Shown here: piece by piece, positions 1-7,739 of the stretch
Layout of the letters: each line of letters opens with the position of its first letter
Position numbering within the stretch: the stretch's first letter is position 1
Assembly: GCA_049609065.1 (NCBI GenBank)
Contig: JBMYYE010000017.1
Span: forward strand, 1 to 28,527
DNA: 28,527 nt
DNA from: JBMYYE01 sp049609065
GTDB taxonomy: Bacteria > Pseudomonadota > Alphaproteobacteria > Rhodobacterales > Rhodobacteraceae
Reading direction: 5' to 3'
Notes under the pieces: generated by a model
Seen by the model: only the letters and a program-made list of their open reading frames with translations
Databases searched by the model: none
Told to the model about the DNA's origin: nothing
Program-made: the position numbers and the translations under genes

Positions 1-2
1 CC

Positions 3-410
3 TATTCTGCGGCGAACCGGTCTGGTTGTGTGCGTATTCCTTGGACTGAAAGCCCGAAAGCGAAACGCGTAGAAGCGCGCTTCCCTGATCCGGCGGCAAA
101 CCCATATCTTTGCTTTGCTGCCCTGCTTATGGCAGGCCTTGACGGCATCAAAAACAAGATCGATCCAGGCCCCGCATCTGACAAAGATCTCTACGATCTT
201 CCACCAGAAGAATTGGCCGGCATCCCAACGGTTTGTGGGTCCCTTCGCGAAGCTCTCGATTCACTTGAAGAAAACAATGACTTCTTGTGTGCAGGCGACG
301 TGTTCACCAAAGACCAAATCGAAGGCTATATCGCCCTTAAGCGCGACGAAAGCGAAGCTTACGAAACCATGCCACACCCAATTGAGTATAAAATGTACTA
401 CAGCTGCTAA
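3..410 (+). CDS. glnA: Glutamine synthetase type I, C-terminal part (5'-truncated)
   Basis: Glutamine synthetase makes glutamine from glutamate, ammonia and ATP in the cytoplasm and is the main ammonia-assimilation enzyme. Only the last 135 codons are present; the open frame runs off the left edge, so no start codon is visible. The segment FPDPAANPYLCFAALLMAGL and the ending HPIEYKMYYSC are typical of the C-terminal catalytic domain of class I GlnA. The motif DLYDLPPEE carries the tyrosine (codon at 192-194) that corresponds to the adenylylation site of GlnE-regulated enzymes, so post-translational control by adenylylation is likely (family knowledge). The gene is followed 21 nt later by a strong hairpin terminator and is therefore probably the last gene of its transcript. 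Confidence 0.97.
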   Translation, partial: YSAANRSGCVRIPWTESPKAKRVEARFPDPAANPYLCFAALLMAGLDGIKNKIDPGPASDKDLYDLPPEELAGIPTVCGSLREALDSLEENNDFLCAGDVFTKDQIEGYIALKRDESEAYETMPHPIEYKMYYSC

Positions 411-431
411 GCTGATCATTTCTCATGAAAT

Positions 432-457
432 AAAGGCGCCTCTCGGGGCGCCTTTTT
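432..457. terminator. Rho-independent terminator after glnA
   Basis: The arms AAAGGCGCC (432-440) and GGCGCCTTT (447-455) are perfectly complementary around a 6-nt loop, and a T-run follows. The matching A/T flanks allow it to work for the convergent gene at 492-1538 as well. Confidence 0.9.
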
Positions 458-491
458 ACGTTTAAGCTTCGTTTCATTCACCTGCAGCCTG

Positions 492-1538
492 TTAACGCAT
501 CACCGCCCGTGAGGACCCATCCGCATATTTGCGGTGGATCAGCTGATCTTGTGCCTCACGCAGGGCCGCGATCCGCGCCCAAACACGGGTTTCAAATTCA
601 TCCATTTGCGGCTCAAGCATATGATGGGCCATGAACCAATAGAAATACGCCTCATAAGAGAAACTCTTAAGAAGAGTGGCCCCTTGGTTCAACGCATGCT
701 CTACACCCGCATAATCGCGCGCCACGTAAGTGGCCTCATGATAATCACAAGGCGCACAGGTGATGACGGGTTTCTTTTGCATCAGCGCCTCAAATCCGGC
801 AGCCGAATTTTGCGTCACAACATAAGCAGAAGCGCGAATAAGCGCATGCACCGATTGTTCGGTAATCTCCACATGGTCAAATTGGCTGCAGACGTGCCGC
901 GCATGGAGGCGATCCGCCGCACTGGCATTGGGGTGGCATTTCACATAGATGCGCTCATCTGTTGAGTGCGCCACATGGGCAATCATTTCATGGGTCGCGA
1001 GATAGGGTTCCGCCGTTATGCCGGGACTGCCATCTTGTAAAAACACGACCGCTTTGGCGGATGGGATCCAACCTGTCACAGGGGGCTGCGTACTCTTTGA
1101 TTTGTTTTCGCTAATGTGTGACCCTGACACAGCATTGAAAAAATAGGTCGCCGCCTCTGTGTCAATCTCATGGGCGCGAAAGGATCGCTCCCCGATTGAA
1201 GAGCGCGCATAGACGCCATACGCATCCATATACCAAAACCCACAAAGATAGCTGGGACGCAGATGAAGCGCAGGCACCCGCCCTGCTTTCAAGTCGCCAA
1301 ATATCAAATTGGTATGTTCCAATTTGAGGGCAATACGGTCAACCCCGTTTGGGTAGCCCACCACATAACACCGCGTGTGTTCCTGCTGGGCTTTTGCATA
1401 TAATTTCCTAAAGAAATCATGCGTCTGCGCCATGATGTTTTCATAACCATCAGGATCCGCATGCACAACAATTGCCCCATCGGGGAGCGCCGATAGTTTC
1501 TCAGGGGACACAGGAATAAATTCTGTACGGGTCGTCAT
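492..1538 (-). CDS. Capsule-synthesis-like (KpsC/KpsS-type) protein, putative glycosyltransferase
   Basis: A cytoplasmic protein of 348 residues without signal peptide or membrane helices. The second half resembles the C-terminal part of capsular-polysaccharide (Capsule_synth, KpsC/KpsS-like) proteins: an IYVKCHPN segment, then TQNSAAGFEALMQKKPVIT, matching the family pattern in which a conserved Asn-Ser precedes Gly-x-Glu-Ala-Leu and Lys-Pro-Val-Ile. Those proteins add Kdo to the lipid anchor of capsule; here the substrate is unknown. The start was set at 1538 because GGAGG at 1546-1550 sits 7 nt upstream; the longer frame to 1556 would place this Shine-Dalgarno inside the gene. It is convergent to glnA and divergent from dddP. 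Kps-like export genes occur 20 kb away, so a link to the same polysaccharide is possible but is inference. Confidence 0.6.
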   Translation of the reverse strand: MTTRTEFIPVSPEKLSALPDGAIVVHADPDGYENIMAQTHDFFRKLYAKAQQEHTRCYVVGYPNGVDRIALKLEHTNLIFGDLKAGRVPALHLRPSYLCGFWYMDAYGVYARSSIGERSFRAHEIDTEAATYFFNAVSGSHISENKSKSTQPPVTGWIPSAKAVVFLQDGSPGITAEPYLATHEMIAHVAHSTDERIYVKCHPNASAADRLHARHVCSQFDHVEITEQSVHALIRASAYVVTQNSAAGFEALMQKKPVITCAPCDYHEATYVARDYAGVEHALNQGATLLKSFSYEAYFYWFMAHHMLEPQMDEFETRVWARIAALREAQDQLIHRKYADGSSRAVMR

Positions 1539-1755
1539 GAAAGGGCCTCCATGCAAACTATCTGAGAGAGGCCAAAACAGGACGCCCCGCCCCTATGGAT
1601 CATCACAGCATCAAAATGACAGATGCACACCATGGAGGATATCCGCGGCGTAACAGGGACAGGCCCTTTTCCAAAATGTGAGGACTGCTTTCGCCTCATA
1701 CTGCTTCCTTTATCGCCTTCACATCACGGTCAATGCCGCGGCGGGGTCGTTTTTT

Positions 1756-1784
1756 TTGAGTATGAAACCTACGCCCCCCATAAT
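1756..1784 (+). promoter_or_regulatory. Predicted sigma-70 promoter of dddP
   Basis: TTGAGT (1756-1761) and CATAAT (1779-1784) are separated by exactly 17 nt. Transcription would start near 1791 and give a leader of about 100 nt before the dddP start. This is a prediction from the boxes alone. Confidence 0.45.
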
Positions 1785-1814
1785 CAAGGAAAACCACCCA
1801 AAACCGCCTCAATT

Positions 1815-1834
1815 GCGACATAAACTCTTGTCGC
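1815..1834. repeat. Inverted repeat GCGACA-N8-TGTCGC upstream of dddP
   Basis: Two perfect 6-bp arms around an 8-nt spacer lie 57 nt before the dddP start codon and just downstream of the predicted transcription start. The layout would suit an operator or a small leader hairpin; no regulator is known from the window. Confidence 0.5.
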
Positions 1835-1891
1835 TTTTGGAAAAGACGCCCCCTGATACTGCGCTCTTAATGGTCACAACAGGAGGTTCCC

Positions 1892-3235
1892 ATGACTGAT
1901 CCCTACCGCGACCGACGTAAAATTGATCCAACCAAAGGTGCAACCTTGGGCGATGGGTCCCCCAACGATAATGATCGCATTGAAATCGGGCCGACCCAGC
2001 TTGCCTTTAAAGAATGGGAGGCTGCGGGCCTCACTCCGCCAAACCTTGAACAGATGCGCAAATACCGTTGGGAACGCCTCACCCAGCATATCGTTGATCG
2101 CGGGCTTGGCGGGCTTTTGATGTTTGATCCTCTCAACATTCGCTATGCCACCGACACCACCAATATGCAGCTCTGGAACACCCATAACCCGTTTCGCGCG
2201 GTGCTGTTATGCGCCGATGGGCATATGGTTTTGTGGGATTATAAAAACGCACCGTTTTTGGCGGATTATAACCCACTGGTAAAAGAAAACCGATCTGGGG
2301 CCTCGATGTTTTATTTTGCTGTTGGCGATAAAGATAACGACGCGGCCCATGATTTTGTTGGACAAATCGATGAGGTGATGCGCGCCCATGCCGGCGACAA
2401 TCGTCGCTTGGCCGTGGATAAAATCATGGTCGCGGGCTTGCGGGCCTTGGAACAGGCCGGGTTTGACGTCCTTGACGGCGAAGAAGTCACCGAAAAATCC
2501 CGCGCCATCAAAGGGCCCGATGAAATTTTGGCCATGCGCTGTGCCCATCACGCCTGCGAAGCCGCGATGTTTGAAATGGAGCAGCGCACACGCAACGATG
2601 TGCCCCAAGGCAACATGTCCGAAGACGACATCTGGGCCATTCTACACGCCGAAAACATCCGCCGCGGTGGGGAATGGATTGAAACCCGCCTTCTGTCCTC
2701 TGGGCCACGCACCAATCCGTGGTTCCAAGAATGTGGACCGCGCATTGTGCAAAACAACGAAATCGTTGCCTTTGATACCGATCTCATCGGGCCGTATGGC
2801 ATCTGCATTGATGTGTCGCGCACATGGTGGGTCGGGGATCAGCCCCCGCGCCCCGATATGGTTTACGCCATGCAACACGCCCATGAACACATCATGACCA
2901 ATATGGAGATGCTCAAACCAGGGGCGCGCATCGAAGATATCGTGCGCAACACCCATGTGCTTGATGATCAATACCAGAAAGGCAAATATAGCTGCCTTAT
3001 GCATGGGGTTGGGCTTTGTGATGAATGGCCGCTGATTGCCTATCCAGATGAGGCGGTCACAGGCGCGTTTGATCATAGATTGGAGGCGGGCATGGTGCTC
3101 TGTGTCGAAGCATTGGTGAGCCCCGAAGGTGGTGATTTCTCAATCAAGCTCGAAGAGCAGGTGTTGATCACCGAAGATGGCTTTGAAAACCTCACCACCT
3201 ATCCGTTTGATCCGCGTTTGATGGGGATGAATTAG
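1892..3235 (+). CDS. dddP: DMSP lyase DddP
   Basis: DddP cleaves dimethylsulfoniopropionate to dimethyl sulfide and acrylate in the cytoplasm. It is an M24 (creatinase/aminopeptidase P fold) metalloprotein and not a peptidase. The 447-residue length and the N-terminal run KIDPTKGATLGDGSPNDNDR match the roseobacter DddP family closely. The six metal ligands described for the family are all present at the same numbers: D295, D297, D307, H371, E406 and E421. RIAL-type swaps to a true Xaa-Pro peptidase can therefore be excluded at the level of metal binding. AGGAGG (1881-1886) precedes the ATG by 5 nt. It is a single-gene unit whose stop overlaps that of the convergent gene at 3232. A likely promoter and an inverted repeat lie upstream. 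Assignment is very secure; activity is inferred from conservation. Confidence 0.97.
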   Translation: MTDPYRDRRKIDPTKGATLGDGSPNDNDRIEIGPTQLAFKEWEAAGLTPPNLEQMRKYRWERLTQHIVDRGLGGLLMFDPLNIRYATDTTNMQLWNTHNPFRAVLLCADGHMVLWDYKNAPFLADYNPLVKENRSGASMFYFAVGDKDNDAAHDFVGQIDEVMRAHAGDNRRLAVDKIMVAGLRALEQAGFDVLDGEEVTEKSRAIKGPDEILAMRCAHHACEAAMFEMEQRTRNDVPQGNMSEDDIWAILHAENIRRGGEWIETRLLSSGPRTNPWFQECGPRIVQNNEIVAFDTDLIGPYGICIDVSRTWWVGDQPPRPDMVYAMQHAHEHIMTNMEMLKPGARIEDIVRNTHVLDDQYQKGKYSCLMHGVGLCDEWPLIAYPDEAVTGAFDHRLEAGMVLCVEALVSPEGGDFSIKLEEQVLITEDGFENLTTYPFDPRLMGMN

Positions 3236-4095
3236 GGCTGGCGCAGCAAATACGCGGCCACCCCTTTATGATCCGACCCCAACCGTTTACGCGTGCGTGT
3301 TGCCCCCGTAAACGCATCCGAAATCAGCACATGATCGATCCGCACTCCCATTTTGATCTTGGGCAGGCGAAAGCTATGGCCACCCCCTGAAATCCACCGC
3401 GCATTGGCCGCATCAGCAAGGGCAGAAATGGCATGAGTGTGCGGCACCGCATTAAAATCACCACCGATGATTTTTGCCCCTTTGAGGCCCTCTAAAATCG
3501 GGATGAGCCGCGTGACTTGCGCCGCTTGGCCATAGGGGTAAGGCCAATGCAGATGAATGGAAACAATCCAAACAGGCCCCGTTTTTGTCTGCACCTGCAT
3601 CGCCGCCAATCCATCACGATCCGCACAGGTTTGCGTGCCTTCAATCACAGGATATTTCGACAGCACCGCCGTGCCCCCGACGGTTGCGAAGTTGCAAAAA
3701 TGCTGGCTGGGAAATTCGGGTTTGAGGCGCTCAAGGATGCTCCCATTATACTTACTCACCTCTTGAAAACTGATAGATTGCGCCCCCGTTTCGGCGATAT
3801 CATCGACAATACGGCTTGGATTAGTCATTAAAAACAAAAGATTTTTTTGGTAATGCACATGAGTTGGCGTTGCGGGCATTTCCCCGCCATCACGAGGCAA
3901 GAAAGCAAATGCCGCCAAAGCCACCATGCCAAGCCCCATCCATTTGCGACCCAACAGTTCAAGACACCCCGCAAAGACCAAGATCCCCGCCATCACAGGG
4001 CGAAAAACAGCCAAGCTATCCGCCAAAGGATGCACGCCACCAAAGTAGCTCAGACAGAGCCAAAGCCCCGCCAATATGGCAATAAGCCTAACCAT
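3232..4095 (-). CDS. Membrane-anchored endonuclease/exonuclease/phosphatase (EEP) family protein
   Basis: About 287 residues. The first 75 are hydrophobic, with two or three membrane segments, and the rest is an EEP (DNase I-like) domain facing one side of the membrane, as in YafD-like proteins. Family motifs are visible in order: FQEV (metal-binding Glu), HLHWPYP (His), GGDFNAVPH (Asp/Asn), RIDHVLIS (Asp) and GSDHKG (catalytic His). The substrate could be a nucleic acid or a phospholipid-type phosphodiester; the sequence does not decide. The ATG at 4095 overlaps the nadE stop by 8 nt, which suggests translational coupling. A start at 4116 is also open, but neither start has a clear Shine-Dalgarno. 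The TAA stop shares two bases with the dddP TAG on the other strand. Confidence 0.8.
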   Translation of the reverse strand: MVRLIAILAGLWLCLSYFGGVHPLADSLAVFRPVMAGILVFAGCLELLGRKWMGLGMVALAAFAFLPRDGGEMPATPTHVHYQKNLLFLMTNPSRIVDDIAETGAQSISFQEVSKYNGSILERLKPEFPSQHFCNFATVGGTAVLSKYPVIEGTQTCADRDGLAAMQVQTKTGPVWIVSIHLHWPYPYGQAAQVTRLIPILEGLKGAKIIGGDFNAVPHTHAISALADAANARWISGGGHSFRLPKIKMGVRIDHVLISDAFTGATRTRKRLGSDHKGVAAYLLRQP

Positions 4096-5746
4096 TATCG
4101 CGCCAACGATTGGCAATCGGATAGCGGCGATCCAACCAAAATGCCCCTTTGGTCAAACGGGTGCCCGGTGCGGACTGAAACCGTTTATATTCAGAGATAT
4201 AGATCAGATGCTCAACCTTTTTCACGGTGTCGCGCTCATAGCCCATCCCAACGACCTCAGCGACGGATTTTTCATGATCGACCAAGGCTTCTAGGATGGC
4301 ATCCAACACTTCATAAGGCGGCAAGCTGTCTTCGTCTTTTTGATCTGGTCTAAGCTCGGCTGAAGGCGGCTTATCAATAATCGACACGGGGATCGGTGCG
4401 CCCTTTGGCCCCATCATCCAATCACGATGATGGGCGTTGCGCCAACGACAGGTTTCAAACACCCGCATTTTATAGAGGTCTTTGATCGGGTTATACCCGC
4501 CTGCCATGTCACCATAAATCGTCGCATAGCCCACCGCGACTTCGGACTTATTCCCCGTCGTCAGGAGCATTTCACCCGTTTTATTGGACAAAGCCATCAA
4601 CAACAGGCCCCGCAGGCGCGATTGGATATTTTCTTCGGTCACGTCGGGCTCTAACCCCGCAAAAAACGGCGCCAACGTGTTGGTGATCGCATCGCGCCCT
4701 TCTTTGATCGGCACATAATCATAGCGACAGCCGAGGTTTTCCGCGATTTCCTTGGCATCATCAAGGGACCCTTGTGAGGTGTATTCCGATGGCAACATCA
4801 CACAGCGCACATTGTCCGCACCCAGTGCATCCACCGCGATCATCGCCACAATCGCGCTATCAATCCCGCCTGAAAGGCCCAATAGAACCTTTTTAAAACC
4901 GGTTTTCCCCATGTAATCGCGTAAGGATTGTACCATGACACGGTAATCTTGTTCCCAATCATTGGGGAATGTGGCTTTGGGGCCGTCTTTGGCGACCCAG
5001 CCCGCATCGCTGCGTTCAAAATCCACATGGGTGATTGTTTCGTCAAATAAAGGCAGCTGCACGGCCAATTTGGCGCCTTGGTTCAAGACAAAAGAACCAC
5101 CGTCAAACACTTGGTCATCTTGGCCGCCCACTTGGTTGATATAGACCATAGGCAGACCCGTTTCGATCACCCGCGCCACCATATGGGCCATGCGGTTGTC
5201 AAATTTGTTGCGATAATAGGGTGATCCATTTGGAACAACCAATATTTCAGCCCCGGTTTCCAACAAGGTTTCGCACACATCAGGGTGCCACGCGTCTTCG
5301 CAAATGGGGCTGCCGATGCGCACGCCGTTGATTTGATATGGACCAGACACATCGCCCACCTCAAAGACCCGCACCTCATCAAATACCGCCTCATTTGGCA
5401 GGTGATGTTTTTTCACCCGCGTCTTCACCGTGCCGTTTTCCAAGATGAAATACGCGTTATACACGTTGCCGTTTTCGAAAAATGGCGTGCCAATACCAAT
5501 CGCAGGCCCATCCGCACAATCGCGCGCCAATGCTTCAACCGCGGCCACACAATCACGCATATAGGCCGGGCGCTTTGACAAATCTTGCGCGTCATAGCCC
5601 GAGATATACATCTCAGGAAACGCGATCATATCCGCCTGAGCCGCCTTGGCCTCAGCCCACGCGTCTTGCGCGGCCTTCTTATTCATCTCAATCCCACCAA
5701 CGGTTGGATTTAACTGTGCGATTGTCACACGAAACCGATCTGACAT
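4088..5746 (-). CDS. nadE: Glutamine-dependent NAD+ synthetase
   Basis: NadE converts deamido-NAD+ to NAD+ with ATP, using ammonia released from glutamine. The 552 residues cover both domains of the glutamine-dependent form. The N-terminal nitrilase-like amidase has the triad E45 (FPEMY), K113 (KKHHLPN) and C149 (SPICEDAW). The C-terminal ATP-pyrophosphatase has the loop SGGIDSA at 292-298, followed by TTGNKSE and GYATIYGDMAGG. The length is typical. The start is set by a GGTGAGGA purine run directly upstream, close to the ATG. The EEP protein gene overlaps its 3' end by 8 nt, so the two are probably cotranscribed; why a phosphatase-like protein follows nadE is unknown. Confidence 0.97.
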   Translation of the reverse strand: MSDRFRVTIAQLNPTVGGIEMNKKAAQDAWAEAKAAQADMIAFPEMYISGYDAQDLSKRPAYMRDCVAAVEALARDCADGPAIGIGTPFFENGNVYNAYFILENGTVKTRVKKHHLPNEAVFDEVRVFEVGDVSGPYQINGVRIGSPICEDAWHPDVCETLLETGAEILVVPNGSPYYRNKFDNRMAHMVARVIETGLPMVYINQVGGQDDQVFDGGSFVLNQGAKLAVQLPLFDETITHVDFERSDAGWVAKDGPKATFPNDWEQDYRVMVQSLRDYMGKTGFKKVLLGLSGGIDSAIVAMIAVDALGADNVRCVMLPSEYTSQGSLDDAKEIAENLGCRYDYVPIKEGRDAITNTLAPFFAGLEPDVTEENIQSRLRGLLLMALSNKTGEMLLTTGNKSEVAVGYATIYGDMAGGYNPIKDLYKMRVFETCRWRNAHHRDWMMGPKGAPIPVSIIDKPPSAELRPDQKDEDSLPPYEVLDAILEALVDHEKSVAEVVGMGYERDTVKKVEHLIYISEYKRFQSAPGTRLTKGAFWLDRRYPIANRWRDNG

Positions 5747-5780
5747 TCCTCACCCCATTGTGTTCAAATGCATATTTAAA

Positions 5781-5799
5781 ACCCGTTTAAATCACGGGT
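5781..5799. repeat. Inverted repeat ACCCGT-N7-ACGGGT upstream of nadE
   Basis: Perfect 6-bp arms around TTAAATC lie 34 nt upstream of the nadE start and 11 nt before a possible small gene on the other strand. A short T-run follows on the plus strand. It may be an operator in a divergent promoter region; a terminator is less likely because no plus-strand gene precedes it. Confidence 0.4.
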
Positions 5800-5810
5800 A
5801 TCTTTTTAGC

Positions 5811-5921
5811 ATGCATACGCGGAATTTCCCCTATGTGAAAGAGCCATCGGCAGGTCCTTGCCCGCAAATTACCGTAAAGAACGGGCCTTGCGGTTGTCGG
5901 GCGCCAAAAACCATGCGATAG
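5811..5921 (+). CDS. Possible 36-residue cysteine-containing peptide
   Basis: An ATG-initiated frame of 36 codons lies between nadE and the MORN gene. The product starts MHTRNFPYVKEPSAGPCPQ and ends GPCGCRAPKTMR. It has three cysteines, including a Cys-Gly-Cys pair, several prolines and a basic C-terminus, with no hydrophobic segment. Third-position usage resembles neighbouring genes. Against it, no good Shine-Dalgarno is visible and the frame is short enough to arise by chance. It ends 31 nt before the MORN gene and could be its upstream partner. I do not recognise the family. A pair of cysteines so spaced could bind metal or form a disulfide, but that is speculation. Confidence 0.35.
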   Translation: MHTRNFPYVKEPSAGPCPQITVKNGPCGCRAPKTMR

Positions 5922-5952
5922 TTCAGGAAAATTTGTATTTGAGGTCCGCAAT

Positions 5953-7563
5953 ATGCGATTTAACCGCGTTTTGATGCTCACGGTGTGTTTGCCAATTATG
6001 AATGTAGCCGCACCCAATCCCGTTTTGGCACAAGTCACACAAGTCGAACATCTTCAGCTTGAAGGTGGCGGTATCTATGAAGGCTCGCTCAAGGATGGGA
6101 AACGCCATGGGCAAGGCTCCGTTGTGATGCCCAATGGCTATCAATATTCAGGCGAATGGGTGGATGGCGAAATTATTGGCCAAGGCGTGGCAAAATACCC
6201 GTCTGGTGCGGTCTATGAAGGCCCGTTTAAAAATGGCGCCCCCAATGGCAAAGGCCATTTTACCTATGCTGATGGGTCTGTCTATGATGGCGATATCCTC
6301 AACCATGAAATCACGGGGCAAGGTGTTTTGCTCTATGCGGATGGCTCACGTTATGAAGGGGCATTTTTAAACGGAAAACTCCACGGCAAAGGTGTGTTGC
6401 GCACGCCTGATGGCTATATCTATGACGGCGCATGGATCGAAGGGGCCAAAGACGGCGAAGGTAAAGTATCCTACGCGGATGGCTCGGTCTATATTGGCGG
6501 GTTCGCAAATGGTAAAAACCAAGGCAAGGGTATTTTAAATACCCCTGATGGTCTCCATTACGAAGGTGAATGGCTTGCGGGTCAAATGAATGGCAAAGGC
6601 AGCCTCACCCAGCCCAATGGCGATATTTACGAAGGAAGCTTCATAACAGGGCGCCGTGAGGGCGCAGGAAAAATCACCTATGAAAATGGGGATGTCTACG
6701 AAGGCTCCTTCCAAGATGACCATCGCCACGGCCAAGGCATGCTCACCCAAAAAGAGGGGTTTACCTATAAAGGAAACTGGCACAAAGGCCGCATTGCAGG
6801 GGATGGAAAAATGACCTTTGCGGATGGGACCCAGTATGAAGGTCTTTTTAAAAATGGCCAACCTGAAGGGCTCGGCACCATGACCTATGCCGATGGCGGC
6901 AGCTATGTCGGGGATTGGAAAACGGGCCTTTTTGACGGCAAAGGCGTTGCAACCTACACCTCAGGCACACGCTATGATGGCGCTTTCACCAAAGGCCACC
7001 GCAGCGGCCAAGGCACGATCAAAACCGCAGATGGGCTCTCTTATGCTGGGGGCTGGCGCAATGACAAAGCCCATGGCACAGGCAAAATGACCTTTGAAAA
7101 CGGGGATATCTACGAAGGCGCATTCTTCGAAGGTAAGCGTCGCGGCGCCGGCAAAATCACCAAAACCGACGGCTTTATATATGACGGGACATGGGACGAT
7201 AACCTATTTTCCGGATCTGGGATTGCCACCTACCCCAATGGGGATGTGTTCGCCGGGCTCTTTGACAAAGGCCTGCGCCACGGTGAAGGCACCATTACCT
7301 ATAAAAACGGTGACACCGTTTCTGGGCGTTGGGAAAAAGGCGTCTTTGTTCCACAAACGACACCAGAAGCCGCGGCTGCCACGGCGGCCACACCTGAAAC
7401 CCCAAGCACCGATGCAGTCGCAGAAGAAAGCCCCGTCGTGGTCACCACCACGCCCACGCCTGTTGCAACCGATGAAACACCCACCGTAGACGATACAGCC
7501 CCTGCCATTGTCGTGCAGGAAGCGGATGCAACAACATTGCGCCCACAGCGGCGTCCAGAATAA
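5953..7563 (+). CDS. Secreted MORN-repeat protein (18 tandem 23-residue repeats)
   Basis: A 536-residue exported protein. Residues 1-26 form a signal peptide (basic start, hydrophobic core, PVLA-Q cleavage site). Residues 40-453 are 18 MORN repeats of exactly 23 residues without a single gap, of the form YxGxFxxGxxxGxGxxxxxxG, and 454-465 are a half repeat. A 71-residue tail rich in Thr, Pro, Ala and acidic residues follows. MORN arrays form extended beta-hairpin ribbons and in many proteins associate with membranes or scaffold partners; no enzyme domain is present. GAGG at 5941-5944 lies 8 nt before the ATG. The SPFH membrane-protein gene follows 176 nt downstream on the same strand. The role is unknown: periplasmic or surface scaffold is the most natural reading. 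Confidence 0.9.
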   Translation: MRFNRVLMLTVCLPIMNVAAPNPVLAQVTQVEHLQLEGGGIYEGSLKDGKRHGQGSVVMPNGYQYSGEWVDGEIIGQGVAKYPSGAVYEGPFKNGAPNGKGHFTYADGSVYDGDILNHEITGQGVLLYADGSRYEGAFLNGKLHGKGVLRTPDGYIYDGAWIEGAKDGEGKVSYADGSVYIGGFANGKNQGKGILNTPDGLHYEGEWLAGQMNGKGSLTQPNGDIYEGSFITGRREGAGKITYENGDVYEGSFQDDHRHGQGMLTQKEGFTYKGNWHKGRIAGDGKMTFADGTQYEGLFKNGQPEGLGTMTYADGGSYVGDWKTGLFDGKGVATYTSGTRYDGAFTKGHRSGQGTIKTADGLSYAGGWRNDKAHGTGKMTFENGDIYEGAFFEGKRRGAGKITKTDGFIYDGTWDDNLFSGSGIATYPNGDVFAGLFDKGLRHGEGTITYKNGDTVSGRWEKGVFVPQTTPEAAAATAATPETPSTDAVAEESPVVVTTTPTPVATDETPTVDDTAPAIVVQEADATTLRPQRRPE

Positions 7564-7739
7564 AGCAGGCTCAAGATATACTCTTTATACTTTGGGCTCT
7601 GCCGCCCTTGGACCTCAAAAAACAACACCAAAAAGCGCGGCGCTTTACAGTGCCCCTAAAAAATTGTCATAATTTCAACAAAAATTAGAGGCATGCTCCA
7701 ATTCACATTGGGCATCGTGCCAACACCAAGGAGGAAAAC

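Larger units (their letters stand above)
1539..1891. other. Divergent intergenic region between the capsule-like gene and dddP
   Basis: These 353 bases contain no convincing gene. Two short frames (1623-1823, 1678-1899) lack a ribosome binding site and protein-like composition. What can be seen is a sigma-70-like promoter reading toward dddP, a 20-bp inverted repeat in the predicted dddP leader, and the GGAGG site of the minus-strand gene. No clear promoter for the minus-strand gene was found. Confidence 0.6.

Noticed and set aside
432..457. glnA and kpsE terminators as copies of one repeat family
   Set aside because: Both use GGCGCC stems, but loops and flanks differ; this is a common terminator stem, not evidence of a mobile repeat.
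1623..1899. Two overlapping short plus-strand frames upstream of dddP
   Set aside because: No Shine-Dalgarno, composition unlike a protein, and the region has promoter-like elements.
7632..7646. Hairpin AAAGCG-CGG-CGCTTT after the MORN gene as terminator
   Set aside because: Short stem, 3-nt loop and no T-run downstream.
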